DNA of 64,000 bases, from contig NZ_CADIJQ010000010.1 in assembly GCF_902859595.1 (NCBI RefSeq), forward strand, positions 62,001-126,000, given 5' to 3'. The notes under the pieces are model-generated. The model was given only the letters and a program-made list of their open reading frames with translations. It had not been told where the DNA came from and did not search any database. Positions 1-7,444 of the stretch are shown in pieces (position 1 is the first letter of the stretch; the number at the start of each line of letters is the position of its first letter). The position numbers were made by a program, and so were the translations under genes. The stretch is from Achromobacter kerstersii. GTDB taxonomy: Bacteria > Pseudomonadota > Gammaproteobacteria > Burkholderiales > Burkholderiaceae_B.

Positions 1-63
1 GGATTCGGTTCGTTTCCGTAAAATGAAACTTTTGCACCAACCGTTCACCACAGGCGATCAATC

Positions 64-993
64 ATGGAACGCACCCTGAACGTCCCCGCGCTGTTGTCAC
101 GCTTGCGCATGCGGCAGATCGTGCTGCTGCTGGCCATTGACGAACGCGGCACGCTGCGCGCGGCCGCCACCCAGCTGAACATGACCCAATCGGCCGCCAG
201 CAAAATGCTGCACGAGCTTGAGCTGGCGCTGGGCCAGCCGCTGTTTGACCGCGTGGGCCGCGGGCTGGCGCTGACGCCGGCCGGCGATTGCGTCATGGGC
301 TATTTCCGCGGCATGCGCGGCACGGTGTCATCGCTGGCGCGAGAACTGGACGAGCTGCGGCTGGGCAGCGCAGGCAAGCTGTTCATTGGCAGCATCATGG
401 CGGCGTCGCCCGGCCATCTGACCGACGCGCTTTTGCGGTTAAAGCAAACTTATCCGCTGCTGGCCGTGGAAATTTCCACCGGCACCAGCGATCTGCTGAT
501 CGCGCAACTGAACGAGGGCAAGCTGGATGTGGTGATTGGGCGCATGCTGACCGCGTCCGACCGCAACTACGTGTTCCGCCCGATCGGCGACGAAGCGCTG
601 TCCGTGATCGCGGCGGTGGATCACCCGCTGGCTGGCCAGAAGCGCGTGAGCTTCGAAGCCATGCAGGACTACTCCTGGATTCTGCAACCGCAGGGCAGCC
701 CCATGCGGGACGTGATCGAACAGGAGTTCCGGTCGCACAGCATTGCCCTGCCGCCGGGGCTGATTGAATCCGCGTCCATCCTCACGACGACCAACCTGGC
801 GATGAAGTCACAGATGCTGGGCGTGATTCCGGAATCCGTCGCCAGCCGCTATGCGCGCCACGGCCTGCTGGCCATCCTGCCGTATCAGATCCAGCAGTCG
901 CTGACCGCATTTGGCAGCATCGTTTCGCGCGACCGCCCGCTCACCGCAGCCGGACAGCATTTTGTCGACTTGCTGCATGAAGATAAGCGATGA
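64..993 (+). CDS. LysR-family transcriptional regulator
   Basis: A 309-residue LysR-type regulator. The N-terminal winged helix-turn-helix lies at about residues 13-72 (RLRMRQIVLLLAIDE start, AAATQLNMTQSAASK recognition region), followed by a linker helix and a substrate-binding-like effector domain to the end. The RLRMRQ...LLLAIDE opening resembles the GbpR/PcaQ branch that controls sugar or aromatic uptake and catabolism; this assignment is by eye. The ATG at 64 has only a weak ribosome site. The gene it controls is probably to the left of the window, so its target is unknown. A hairpin directly after the stop closes the unit. Confidence 0.93.
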   Translation: MERTLNVPALLSRLRMRQIVLLLAIDERGTLRAAATQLNMTQSAASKMLHELELALGQPLFDRVGRGLALTPAGDCVMGYFRGMRGTVSSLARELDELRLGSAGKLFIGSIMAASPGHLTDALLRLKQTYPLLAVEISTGTSDLLIAQLNEGKLDVVIGRMLTASDRNYVFRPIGDEALSVIAAVDHPLAGQKRVSFEAMQDYSWILQPQGSPMRDVIEQEFRSHSIALPPGLIESASILTTTNLAMKSQMLGVIPESVASRYARHGLLAILPYQIQQSLTAFGSIVSRDRPLTAAGQHFVDLLHEDKR

Positions 994-994
994 T

Positions 995-1016
995 AAATGC
1001 GCGTTCAGCGCATTTT
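995..1016 (+). terminator. Intrinsic terminator of the LysR gene
   Basis: An 8-bp perfect stem, AAATGCGC pairing with GCGCATTT around a GTTCA loop, ends in a short T run and begins directly after the stop codon of the LysR gene. It separates that gene from the zinc-ribbon gene 85 bp downstream. Confidence 0.55.
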
Positions 1017-1078
1017 GCGTGCCCGGCGCAGTACAATCGCCGATTGCGCTTTTTGCGTTGTTACCTTGAGGTCTATCC

Positions 1079-1420
1079 GTGAGTGCTCTGCCCGCCTGTC
1101 CGAAGTGCCAATCTGAATTCACCTACGAAGATGGCAGCACGTATGTCTGCCCGGAATGCGCGCATGAATGGTCGGCCCAAGACGCCGCGCCCGCCGACGA
1201 CGATGCCCGCGTCTACCGCGACTCGGCCGGCAACGTGCTGCAAGACGGCGACACCGTCACCGTCATCAAAGACTTGAAGCTCAAGGGCTCGGGCGGCGTG
1301 GTGAAGATGGGCACGAAGGTCAAAAGCATCCGCCTGGTGGATAGCGACCACGACATCGACTGCAAGATCGACGGCTTCGGACAAATGAGCCTGAAGTCGG
1401 AATTCGTCAAAAAGGTCTGA
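1079..1420 (+). CDS. yjdM: YjdM/PhnA-family zinc-ribbon protein
   Basis: A 113-residue protein of the YjdM (old name PhnA) family. Residues 7-30 form a zinc ribbon with CPKC and CPEC pairs; the rest is the compact PhnA C-terminal beta domain (DGDTVTVIKDLKLKGSGG...KSIRLVD). Length and both motifs match the family. The start is GTG, since no ATG is available; a GAGG ribosome site lies about 8 bases upstream. Despite the old name, the family is not shown to hydrolyse phosphonoacetate here, and its cellular role is unclear. It stands alone, convergent with the cbb3 locus. Confidence 0.92.
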   Translation: MSALPACPKCQSEFTYEDGSTYVCPECAHEWSAQDAAPADDDARVYRDSAGNVLQDGDTVTVIKDLKLKGSGGVVKMGTKVKSIRLVDSDHDIDCKIDGFGQMSLKSEFVKKV

Positions 1421-1473
1421 CGCGGCGCCGCCCGCTTTGCCGGTGCTGCCCCGCTTGCCTTGCGCCACGTGTG

Positions 1474-1511
1474 CAAGTTGCGCAACTTGCCCGGCATAAA
1501 TGCCGGGCAAG
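1474..1511. other. Two overlapping perfect palindromes between convergent genes
   Basis: Positions 1474-1489 hold a 16-bp perfect palindrome (CAAGTTGC/GCAACTTG). It overlaps an 11-bp perfect stem-loop at 1486-1511 (CTTGCCCGGCA, TAAA loop, TGCCGGGCAAG). The two cannot form together on one strand. The site lies between the 3' ends of yjdM and the cbb3 operon, so it could end transcription from either side, although there is no T tract. Confidence 0.5.
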
Positions 1512-1528
1512 CGCGGGCCACACCGCAA

Positions 1529-1765
1529 TCACACGTCTTCGTCTTCTTCCTGCTTGGGCATCAAGTACGCCGTCAGCGTGCTGGACAGCCCCGCCATCAC
1601 CCACAGCACGAAAAACGACACGGTGTAAAAGCCCACGCGCCCCGTGGGCACATGCCCGAAAATCGCCACATCCAAGGGGTCGATCAGCGCGAAGATCAAC
1701 GCGCTGCCCATCGCGGCCGCCAGGAACGACGGCCACAAAATCCACATCAATGAACGCAGGCCCAT
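1529..1765 (-). CDS. Small two-helix membrane protein at the end of the cbb3 operon
   Basis: A 78-residue protein of unknown function. Two hydrophobic helices are visible (about residues 5-28 and 45-68), joined by a short loop with FGHVPTGR; the C-terminus is acidic (KQEEDEDV). It starts 16 bases after the ccoH stop with an AGGGAGAG ribosome site, so it should be co-transcribed with the oxidase genes. Co-transcription suggests a role in oxidase assembly or stability, but nothing in the sequence identifies it with a named factor. Confidence 0.8.
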   Translation of the reverse strand: MGLRSLMWILWPSFLAAAMGSALIFALIDPLDVAIFGHVPTGRVGFYTVSFFVLWVMAGLSSTLTAYLMPKQEEDEDV

Positions 1766-1781
1766 CTGTGCTCTCCCTGCT

Positions 1782-2018
1782 TTACGGGTTGGCTTGCGCG
1801 GCGCGCGCGCCCTCGCTCGCCTTGGGTGCGGCCTGCTCGATCACCAGGCCGCGCTTGACCACGCCTTCCTGAATCGGCTCGTGGGTGAAGTTGCTGTACG
1901 CGAAATAGATCGTGATGAAGCAGCCAATCATGGCGGCGGCAGGGCCCGCCATCAGAATCCAGGGCCAGGGCTCCTGGTACCAGGGCTTGGGCGACGGTGC
2001 GGTTTGGGCGAGGGTCAT
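1782..2018 (-). CDS. ccoH: Short FixH/CcoH-like protein
   Basis: A 78-residue FixH-like protein. It has the usual FixH opening (PWPWILM), one transmembrane helix at about residues 19-40, and the VVKRGL stretch corresponding to the family's YYKKGL motif. FixH proteins are normally about 150-170 residues with a periplasmic beta domain; that domain is missing here. FixH/CcoH assists cbb3 assembly in relatives. It sits 17 bases downstream of ccoG with a GAAGGA ribosome site. The identity rests on the position after ccoG and the N-terminal motif. Confidence 0.75.
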   Translation of the reverse strand: MTLAQTAPSPKPWYQEPWPWILMAGPAAAMIGCFITIYFAYSNFTHEPIQEGVVKRGLVIEQAAPKASEGARAAQANP

Positions 2019-2035
2019 GGGAGTGTCCTTCAGGC

Positions 2036-3526
2036 TTAATCAGGTACGTAAAAACTGGCGGCTTCATCGGTCTCGATGGACCGGTTTTCGCCGTCGTGGC
2101 CGCGCGCGCGCAGCGTGATGGAGTGCGCACCGGGCTCAGCGCCTGCCGGCGCGCGAATCACCATCGGCACCAGCTTGTTGGAGGCGGCTTCCACTTCAAC
2201 GGTGTCCGAGCCTTGGCGGCCAGCCATCACCGCCAGCCCCGGCATGCCGTCGGCCGACAGGCGCAGCCGCATCGGAGTGTCTGACGTATTGATGATCTGC
2301 AAGCGGTAGACGTTTTCGATCTGCCCGCCCGCCACTTCACGGCCCAGCGCGCCACGGTCACGAATGACGTCAACCCGCAGCGGGTTGCGCATCGCCAGCG
2401 ACGCCACGAACGCCACGGCCAGAATCAGGATCAGGGTGCCGTAGATCAGCACGCGCGGACGCAGCAGATGCGAGCGCGCGCTTTGCGTGCTCAAGCCGTC
2501 GAGCATGGCGCGGTCTGACGTGTAGCGGATCAGGCCGGGCTCGTACTGCATCTTGTCCATGACCTGTTCGCAAGCGTCGATACAGGCGCCGCAGCCGATG
2601 CACATGTATTGCAGGCCTTCGCGGATATCAATGCCGGTGGGGCAGACTTGCACGCACAGGCTGCAATCCACGCAATCGCCCATGCCGGCGGCCTTGTGGT
2701 CCACCTTGCGCGAACGGCCGCCGCGCGGATCGCCCCGCCGCTTGTCGTAGGTGACGACGAAGGTGTCCGGGTCCACCATCACGCTTTGGAATCGCGCGTA
2801 GGGGCACATGTACTTGCACACGGATTCGCGCATGAAGCCCGCGTTGCCCCACGTGGCAAAGCCATAGAACAGCATCCAGAACCATTGCCACGGCCCCAGT
2901 TGCAGCGTGAAGAGTTCATGCCCCAGTTCACGGATGGGCGCGAAATAGCCGATGAAGGTCGAGCCCGTCCACCATGCCAGCGCAATCCACAGCACATGCT
3001 TGGTGATTTTCAGGCGCGCCTTGCGCAGCGTCCACGGCGCTTCGTCCAGGCGGATGCGCGCAATGCGGTCGCCCTCAACCTTGCGCTCGATCCACATGAA
3101 GATTTCGGTGTAGACCGTTTGCGGACAGGCGTAGCCGCAGAACAAACGCCCCGCCACCGCGGTGAACAGGAACAGCGCCAGCGCGGATATCACCAGCAGC
3201 ACCGCCAGGTACACCACGTCTTGCGGCCACAACACCAGGCCAAACAAATAGAATTTACGCGCGCCCAGGTCGAACAGCACGGCCTGCCGGCCGTTCCATT
3301 GCAGCCACGGAAGGCCGTAGAAAATCAGCTGGGTGATAAACACGAACGCGATGCGCCAGCGGGCGAAATTGCCACTGACGGATCGCGGATAGATCTTGCT
3401 GCGCACCCCGGCCAGTGTCTGCTCCAGGGTTTCGGCCCCGGGGCGTGGCGGACGCGTATGCGGGCGCCAGGGCGGCGGGTCGCCGCCAGGCGGCGTGCCG
3501 ACGCTTGCGGTTGACCCATCTTCCAT
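2036..3526 (-). CDS. ccoG: Cytochrome c oxidase accessory protein CcoG (FixG/RdxA)
   Basis: A 496-residue membrane iron-sulfur protein of the CcoG/FixG family, which in studied species acts in copper delivery or reduction during cbb3 oxidase assembly. Several transmembrane helices are followed by the CGYACPQTVY motif, two [4Fe-4S] clusters (CVDCSLCVQVCP and CIGCGACIDAC, each with a trailing Cys-Pro or Cys-Glu), one more helix, and the C-terminal Ig-like FixG domain. I chose the ATG at 3526, preceded by GGACGGAG, over an in-frame start 19 codons upstream that has no ribosome site. It lies 78 bases after ccoP, in the same operon. Confidence 0.95.
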   Translation of the reverse strand: MEDGSTASVGTPPGGDPPPWRPHTRPPRPGAETLEQTLAGVRSKIYPRSVSGNFARWRIAFVFITQLIFYGLPWLQWNGRQAVLFDLGARKFYLFGLVLWPQDVVYLAVLLVISALALFLFTAVAGRLFCGYACPQTVYTEIFMWIERKVEGDRIARIRLDEAPWTLRKARLKITKHVLWIALAWWTGSTFIGYFAPIRELGHELFTLQLGPWQWFWMLFYGFATWGNAGFMRESVCKYMCPYARFQSVMVDPDTFVVTYDKRRGDPRGGRSRKVDHKAAGMGDCVDCSLCVQVCPTGIDIREGLQYMCIGCGACIDACEQVMDKMQYEPGLIRYTSDRAMLDGLSTQSARSHLLRPRVLIYGTLILILAVAFVASLAMRNPLRVDVIRDRGALGREVAGGQIENVYRLQIINTSDTPMRLRLSADGMPGLAVMAGRQGSDTVEVEAASNKLVPMVIRAPAGAEPGAHSITLRARGHDGENRSIETDEAASFYVPD

Positions 3527-3604
3527 ATGCTGCTCCGTCCTGTAAGTCCGATGATGTGGGAGGCGCGCAAGGCGTCCTCCCACTTAAGTCCTGCTGACTG
3601 CGCG

Positions 3605-4579
3605 TTACTTGGCCACTGCCGCCGTGCTGGCCGCGGCCGTATCCACCACTGCCGCTTGCGCGCCGCCTTCCGGTTTGTTCGACAAGCCCCAGACCCAGGC
3701 CGTCAGCACCTTGATCTGCTCAGGATTCAGCACATGTTCCTGCGCCGGCATGCGGTTGTCGCGGCCATCCAGAATGGTCTTGACGATCGATGCTTCGGAA
3801 CTGCCGTACAGCCAGACGTCATCGGTCAGGTTGGGCGCGCCCACCAGCTGGTTGCCCTTGCCATCCACACCGTGACAGGCCACGCAGAAGTTGCCGAATT
3901 CGCGCTTGCCGCGGAACACGCGCACCGGGTCCGCCGTCAACCCGGACAACGACCGCACGTACTGCGCGATGTCGCCGGCCATCTTGGCGTCGATGGCGGC
4001 CTTCCAGGGCGGCATCACGCCATGGCGGCCCTTCTTGATGGTCTCCATGATGATTTCCGGCGTGCCGCCGTGCAGCCAGTCGCCATCCGTCAGGTTCGGA
4101 AAGCTGGGGCCGCCCTTGGCGTCGGAGCCGTGGCATTGCGCGCAGTTGTTCAGGAACAGGCGCTGGCCGATTTCACGGGCGCCCGGGTCCTGCGCAATCT
4201 GCGGCACCGTCATGGTTTCAAACCGCGCGTAGATCGGGCGCACGGCCTCGGCCATCTTGGCCTGATGCTGCGCCACTTCTTCGGTGCTGCTGTAGCCCAG
4301 CTGGCCCTTGTACGAACCCAGGCCCGGCATGAAGAACAGGTAGCCCAGCGCGAACAAGCACGCCAGCAAGTACATCCATGTCCACCAGGTGGGGACCGGG
4401 TTGTTGAGCTCGGTCAGGTCGCCGTCCCAGACGTGGCCGGTGTCTTCGACCTGGCCGCTGGCGGGCTTGGCGCCCAGCCAGCGGCGCTGCGTGTACAGCA
4501 GCCACAGGCACCAGACCACGCCGCCCACGGCGACGACCGAGATGAAATATCCCCAGAAGCCATTAACGAAATCGCTCAT
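3605..4579 (-). CDS. ccoP: cbb3-type cytochrome c oxidase subunit III (CcoP)
   Basis: The 324-residue dihaem subunit that passes electrons to CcoO and CcoN. Transmembrane helices lie at about residues 8-29 and 66-86, followed by two periplasmic haem c domains with CAQCH (146-150) and CVACH (232-236) motifs and downstream Met ligands (GVMPPW, RMPAQE). The C-terminus is Ala-rich. Its ATG overlaps the ccoQ stop by four bases (ATGA), indicating translational coupling. Length and motif order are normal for the family. Confidence 0.98.
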   Translation of the reverse strand: MSDFVNGFWGYFISVVAVGGVVWCLWLLYTQRRWLGAKPASGQVEDTGHVWDGDLTELNNPVPTWWTWMYLLACLFALGYLFFMPGLGSYKGQLGYSSTEEVAQHQAKMAEAVRPIYARFETMTVPQIAQDPGAREIGQRLFLNNCAQCHGSDAKGGPSFPNLTDGDWLHGGTPEIIMETIKKGRHGVMPPWKAAIDAKMAGDIAQYVRSLSGLTADPVRVFRGKREFGNFCVACHGVDGKGNQLVGAPNLTDDVWLYGSSEASIVKTILDGRDNRMPAQEHVLNPEQIKVLTAWVWGLSNKPEGGAQAAVVDTAAASTAAVAK

Positions 4580-4752
4580 GACCGATTCGCTCCATCTTGT
4601 TGTGCCTGGCCGAACTCATCGGGCAGGGCGAACGGCAGCATGGCCGATTCGCGGTTGGCGCTCTGGCGCCCGCGTGAGCAGGCCCACCAGACAATGCCGA
4701 AAAAGGTCGCCATCGAAATGGCGGTAACGATTGCGCTCAAGTAACCCAGCAT
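4576..4752 (-). CDS. ccoQ: cbb3-type oxidase small subunit IV (CcoQ)
   Basis: A 58-residue reading frame translated by hand between ccoO and ccoP. It opens MLGYLSAIVTAISMATFFG, a single transmembrane helix, followed by the VWWACSRGRQ stretch typical of CcoQ, then a soluble acidic tail. CcoQ stabilises the association of CcoP with CcoNO in studied cbb3 oxidases. It starts 2 bases after the ccoO stop and overlaps ccoP by four bases, so the NOQP order is complete. Confidence 0.93.
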   Translation of the reverse strand: MLGYLSAIVTAISMATFFGIVWWACSRGRQSANRESAMLPFALPDEFGQAQQDGANRS

Positions 4753-4754
4753 GA

Positions 4755-5564
4755 TCAGCCTCCCGTGGCCGCTTGCGCGGCAGGTTGCAAGGCGGACTGC
4801 GCGGCCGGCGCCGTCGCGGCCGGTGCGGCGGTGTCAGCGGCCTGCTTGGCGTCTTCAGCTTTCTTGGCGTCTTCTGCCTTTTTGGCCTCCTCTGCCTTTT
4901 TGGCTTCCGCAGCCTGCTTGGCTTCTGCAGCCTGCTTGGCCTTGCGCACACCGACGCCCAAGCTTTGCAGGTACTCGACCAGTGCGTCCTCTTCCGTCTT
5001 GCCTTCAATGGCCTTGGGCGCGTCGGCGATCTGCTGATCCGTGTACGGCACGCCCAGCATCCGCAGCGCACGCATGCGCTCGGCCACGTTCTCGCCGGTG
5101 ATCACCGTCTTTTGCAGCCACGGATAGGCAGGCATGTTCGACTCGGGCACCAGCTTGCGCGGATCGCGCAAGTGGATGCGGTGCCAGTCGTCGGAGTAAC
5201 GCTCGCCCACGCGCGCCAGATCGGGGCCGGTGCGCTTCGAACCCCACAGGAACGGATGATCGAAGACCGATTCCGCCGCCGTCGAGTACGGCCCGTAGCG
5301 CTGCACCTCCGCAGCCAGCACGCGCACCTGCTGCGAGTGGCAGCCGACGCAGCCTTCGCGGATGTACACGTCGCGGCCCATCAGCCGCAGCGGGCTGTAG
5401 GGTTCAACGCCCGCCACCGGCTGGGTCGTGCTGTGCTGGAAGAACAGCGGAACGATCTGGACCAGGCCCGCAAAGGACACCACCAGGATGCTCGCGATGA
5501 TCATCCAGCCAATGTTCTTCTCAAGCGTCTGGTGAGAAAAGAAGCCAGTTTTCTTGTTGGCCAT
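4755..5564 (-). CDS. ccoO: cbb3-type cytochrome c oxidase subunit II (CcoO) with repeat tail
   Basis: The monohaem subunit of the oxidase, 269 residues. An N-terminal anchor (residues 17-40) is followed by the haem c motif CVGCH (72-76) and the axial Met in ESNMPAYPW (Met144). The conserved domain ends near residue 205, where CcoO proteins usually stop. Here a 63-residue extension follows: six tandem hexapeptides (AKQAAE, AKKAEE, AKKAED variants) and an Ala/Pro/Gln-rich end. The tail should be periplasmic, charged and helical; its function is unknown. The gene follows ccoN by 12 bases. Confidence 0.97.
   Translation of the reverse strand: MANKKTGFFSHQTLEKNIGWMIIASILVVSFAGLVQIVPLFFQHSTTQPVAGVEPYSPLRLMGRDVYIREGCVGCHSQQVRVLAAEVQRYGPYSTAAESVFDHPFLWGSKRTGPDLARVGERYSDDWHRIHLRDPRKLVPESNMPAYPWLQKTVITGENVAERMRALRMLGVPYTDQQIADAPKAIEGKTEEDALVEYLQSLGVGVRKAKQAAEAKQAAEAKKAEEAKKAEDAKKAEDAKQAADTAAPAATAPAAQSALQPAAQAATGG
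4833..4940 (-). repeat. Six 18-bp tandem repeats in the 3' end of ccoO
   Basis: Six consecutive in-frame 18-bp units encode the hexapeptides AKQAAE, AKQAAE, AKKAEE, AKKAED, AKKAED and AKQAAD (CcoO residues 209-244). Neighbouring units are nearly identical at DNA level, so copy number can change by slippage without shifting the reading frame. Confidence 0.85.
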
Positions 5565-5576
5565 GATGTCCTCTCG

Positions 5577-7076
5577 TCAAACAGTGGCCGGCACGGCGGG
5601 CGCGTCAACGACGGCGACCGGCGGGCGAGCGGCATGGGGATCGTCCAGCGGAATGGCGGGGTTGACCGGCTGCGCACCGCGCACCGTCTTCCACACGTTC
5701 CAGGCCATGACGAACACCCCCGACAGGAACAACGTGCCACCAAGCAAGCGGATCAGGTAGTACGGAACCCGCGTCTTCAGTTCTTCGACGAAGCTGTAGA
5801 CCAGGGTGCCGTCGGGTGCGGTGTCGCGCCACATCAGGCCCTGCTGCACGCCGGCGATCCACATGGCGGCGATGTACAGCACCACGCCGATGGTCGCAAT
5901 CCAGAAGTGCAGTTCGATGGCGCGCACGCTGTACATCTTCTCGCGGCCATACAGGCGCGGGATCAGGTAGTAGAGCGATCCAAACGAGATCATCGCGACC
6001 CAGCCCAGCGCGCCGGAGTGCACGTGGCCGATGGTCCAGTCCGTGTAGTGCGACAGCGCGTTGACGGTGCGGATCGACATCATCGACCCTTCGAACGTGG
6101 ACATGCCGTAGAACGACAGCGCCGTGACCATGAACTTCAGGATCGGGTCGGTGCGCAGCTTGTACCAGGCGCCTTGCAGCGTCATGATGCCGTTGATCAT
6201 CCCGCCCCACGACGGCGCCAGCAGAATCAGCGAAAACGTCATGCCCAGCGATTGCGTCCAGTCAGGCAGCGACGTATACAGCAGATGGTGCGGACCCGCC
6301 CACATGTACGTGAAGGCCAGCGCCCAGAAGTGGACGATGGACAGGCGGTACGAATAGATCGGGCGGCCAGCCTGCTTGGGCACGAAGTAATACATCATGC
6401 CCAGGAAGCTCGTCGTCAGGAAAAAGCCCACCGCGTTGTGGCCATACCACCACTGCACCATCGCGTCCTGCACGCCGGCGTAGGCCGAGTACGACTTCCA
6501 CATCGACACCGGCATTTCGATGTTGTTGAAGATGTGGAGAATGGCGATGGTGAGGATGTACGAGCCGAAGAACCAGTTGGCCACGTAGATGTGTTTGGAC
6601 CGGCGCTTGATGATCGTGCCGAAGAACACGATGGCGTAGGCCACCCAGACCAGCGTGATCAGGATGTCGATGGGCCATTCGAGTTCGGCGTATTCCTTGC
6701 TGCTGGTGAACCCCATCGGCAAGGTGATCGCGGCGGCGACGATGACGACCTGCCAGCCCCAGAACGTGAAGGCGGCAAGCTTGTCCGAGAACAGCCGCGC
6801 CTGACAGGTGCGTTGCACGACGTAGTACGACGTCGTGAACAGCGCGCTGCCGCCGAACGCGAAGATCACCGCGTTGGTGTGCAGCGGGCGCAGGCGGCCG
6901 TAGCTGAGCCATGCGGTGTCGAAATTCAACTGAGGCCAAATCAGCTGCGCGGCGATAAAAACGCCCACAGCCATGCCGACAATGCCCCACACCACCGTCA
7001 TGAGCGCGAACTGCCTCACGATCTTGTAGTTGAAGGTATCGGCCTTGCTTGCGATTGCGGCGCAATCGTTCATCAC
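5577..7076 (-). CDS. ccoN: cbb3-type cytochrome c oxidase subunit I (CcoN)
   Basis: The 499-residue catalytic haem-copper subunit in the inner membrane. Visible ligands are His66 (RPLHTNA) and His351/His353 (GHVHSGALGW) for the haems, and His213 (WYGHNAVG) with His263/His264 (GPHHLLY) for copper B. Twelve or so hydrophobic segments are present and the length is normal; the last 30 residues are a Pro/Ala-rich tail. It heads the NOQP-G-H operon, has an AGGGGAAGG ribosome site, and lies 63 bases downstream of a perfect FNR-type palindrome. It supports respiration at low oxygen. Confidence 0.98.
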   Translation of the reverse strand: MMNDCAAIASKADTFNYKIVRQFALMTVVWGIVGMAVGVFIAAQLIWPQLNFDTAWLSYGRLRPLHTNAVIFAFGGSALFTTSYYVVQRTCQARLFSDKLAAFTFWGWQVVIVAAAITLPMGFTSSKEYAELEWPIDILITLVWVAYAIVFFGTIIKRRSKHIYVANWFFGSYILTIAILHIFNNIEMPVSMWKSYSAYAGVQDAMVQWWYGHNAVGFFLTTSFLGMMYYFVPKQAGRPIYSYRLSIVHFWALAFTYMWAGPHHLLYTSLPDWTQSLGMTFSLILLAPSWGGMINGIMTLQGAWYKLRTDPILKFMVTALSFYGMSTFEGSMMSIRTVNALSHYTDWTIGHVHSGALGWVAMISFGSLYYLIPRLYGREKMYSVRAIELHFWIATIGVVLYIAAMWIAGVQQGLMWRDTAPDGTLVYSFVEELKTRVPYYLIRLLGGTLFLSGVFVMAWNVWKTVRGAQPVNPAIPLDDPHAARPPVAVVDAPAVPATV

Positions 7077-7110
7077 CCTTCCCCTAAAGTAACAAATAGC
7101 TCCAGGCTTG

Positions 7111-7153
7111 AATGATGGGACACGTCACAGGAGTCGGCGTTGATATGGATCAA
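7111..7153 (-). promoter_or_regulatory. FNR-type class II promoter of ccoN
   Basis: TTGAT-ATGG-ATCAA at 7140-7153 is a perfect FNR/ANR consensus. Its centre (7146.5) is 41.5 bases from a predicted start near 7105, and a -10-like ATCATT at 7116-7111 fits that start. Spacing and motif match a class II FNR-activated promoter reading into ccoN. This predicts induction when oxygen falls. Confidence 0.85.
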
Positions 7154-7282
7154 GCGCCAGAGGGCGCGCGCGGGAACGCAGCGCGGGCACAACGAACCAA
7201 GGCCGCTTTAAAGAAAATTCCGTTGTTGCTCGGGCATGCCGCGCCAGCCCGTGCGCAGCGAACAGGCCGAACGCAATCGTGC

Positions 7283-7444
7283 TTAGCCGCGGCTGGCGGG
7301 GCCGCTGTCGTCGTCGCGCAAGATGGCGGTGCCGGCGCTGTCGGTGTCGTCGTACTGGCCATTGAAAACGGCCCACCAGAGCGACACGCCTATCACCAGC
7401 ACAAACAGCAGCGACAAGGGCAAGAGCAGGTAGAGGATGGTCAT
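7283..7444 (-). CDS. ccoS: cbb3-type oxidase assembly protein CcoS
   Basis: A 53-residue CcoS: one transmembrane helix (TILYLLLPLSLLFVLVIGV), then the conserved WWAVFNGQYDD motif, then an acidic tail. CcoS is needed for cofactor insertion into CcoN in studied species. The ATG at 7444 overlaps the stop of the CcoI-like gene by four bases, so the two are translationally coupled. Longer in-frame starts run inside the upstream gene and lack a ribosome site. Confidence 0.93.
   Translation of the reverse strand: MTILYLLLPLSLLFVLVIGVSLWWAVFNGQYDDTDSAGTAILRDDDSGPASRG

Noticed and set aside
4773..7115. A 780-codon open frame on the plus strand opposite ccoN and ccoO
   Set aside because: It is antisense to two well-supported oxidase genes, has Arg/His/Ala-rich composition with no domain, and is explained by GC-rich third-position bias.
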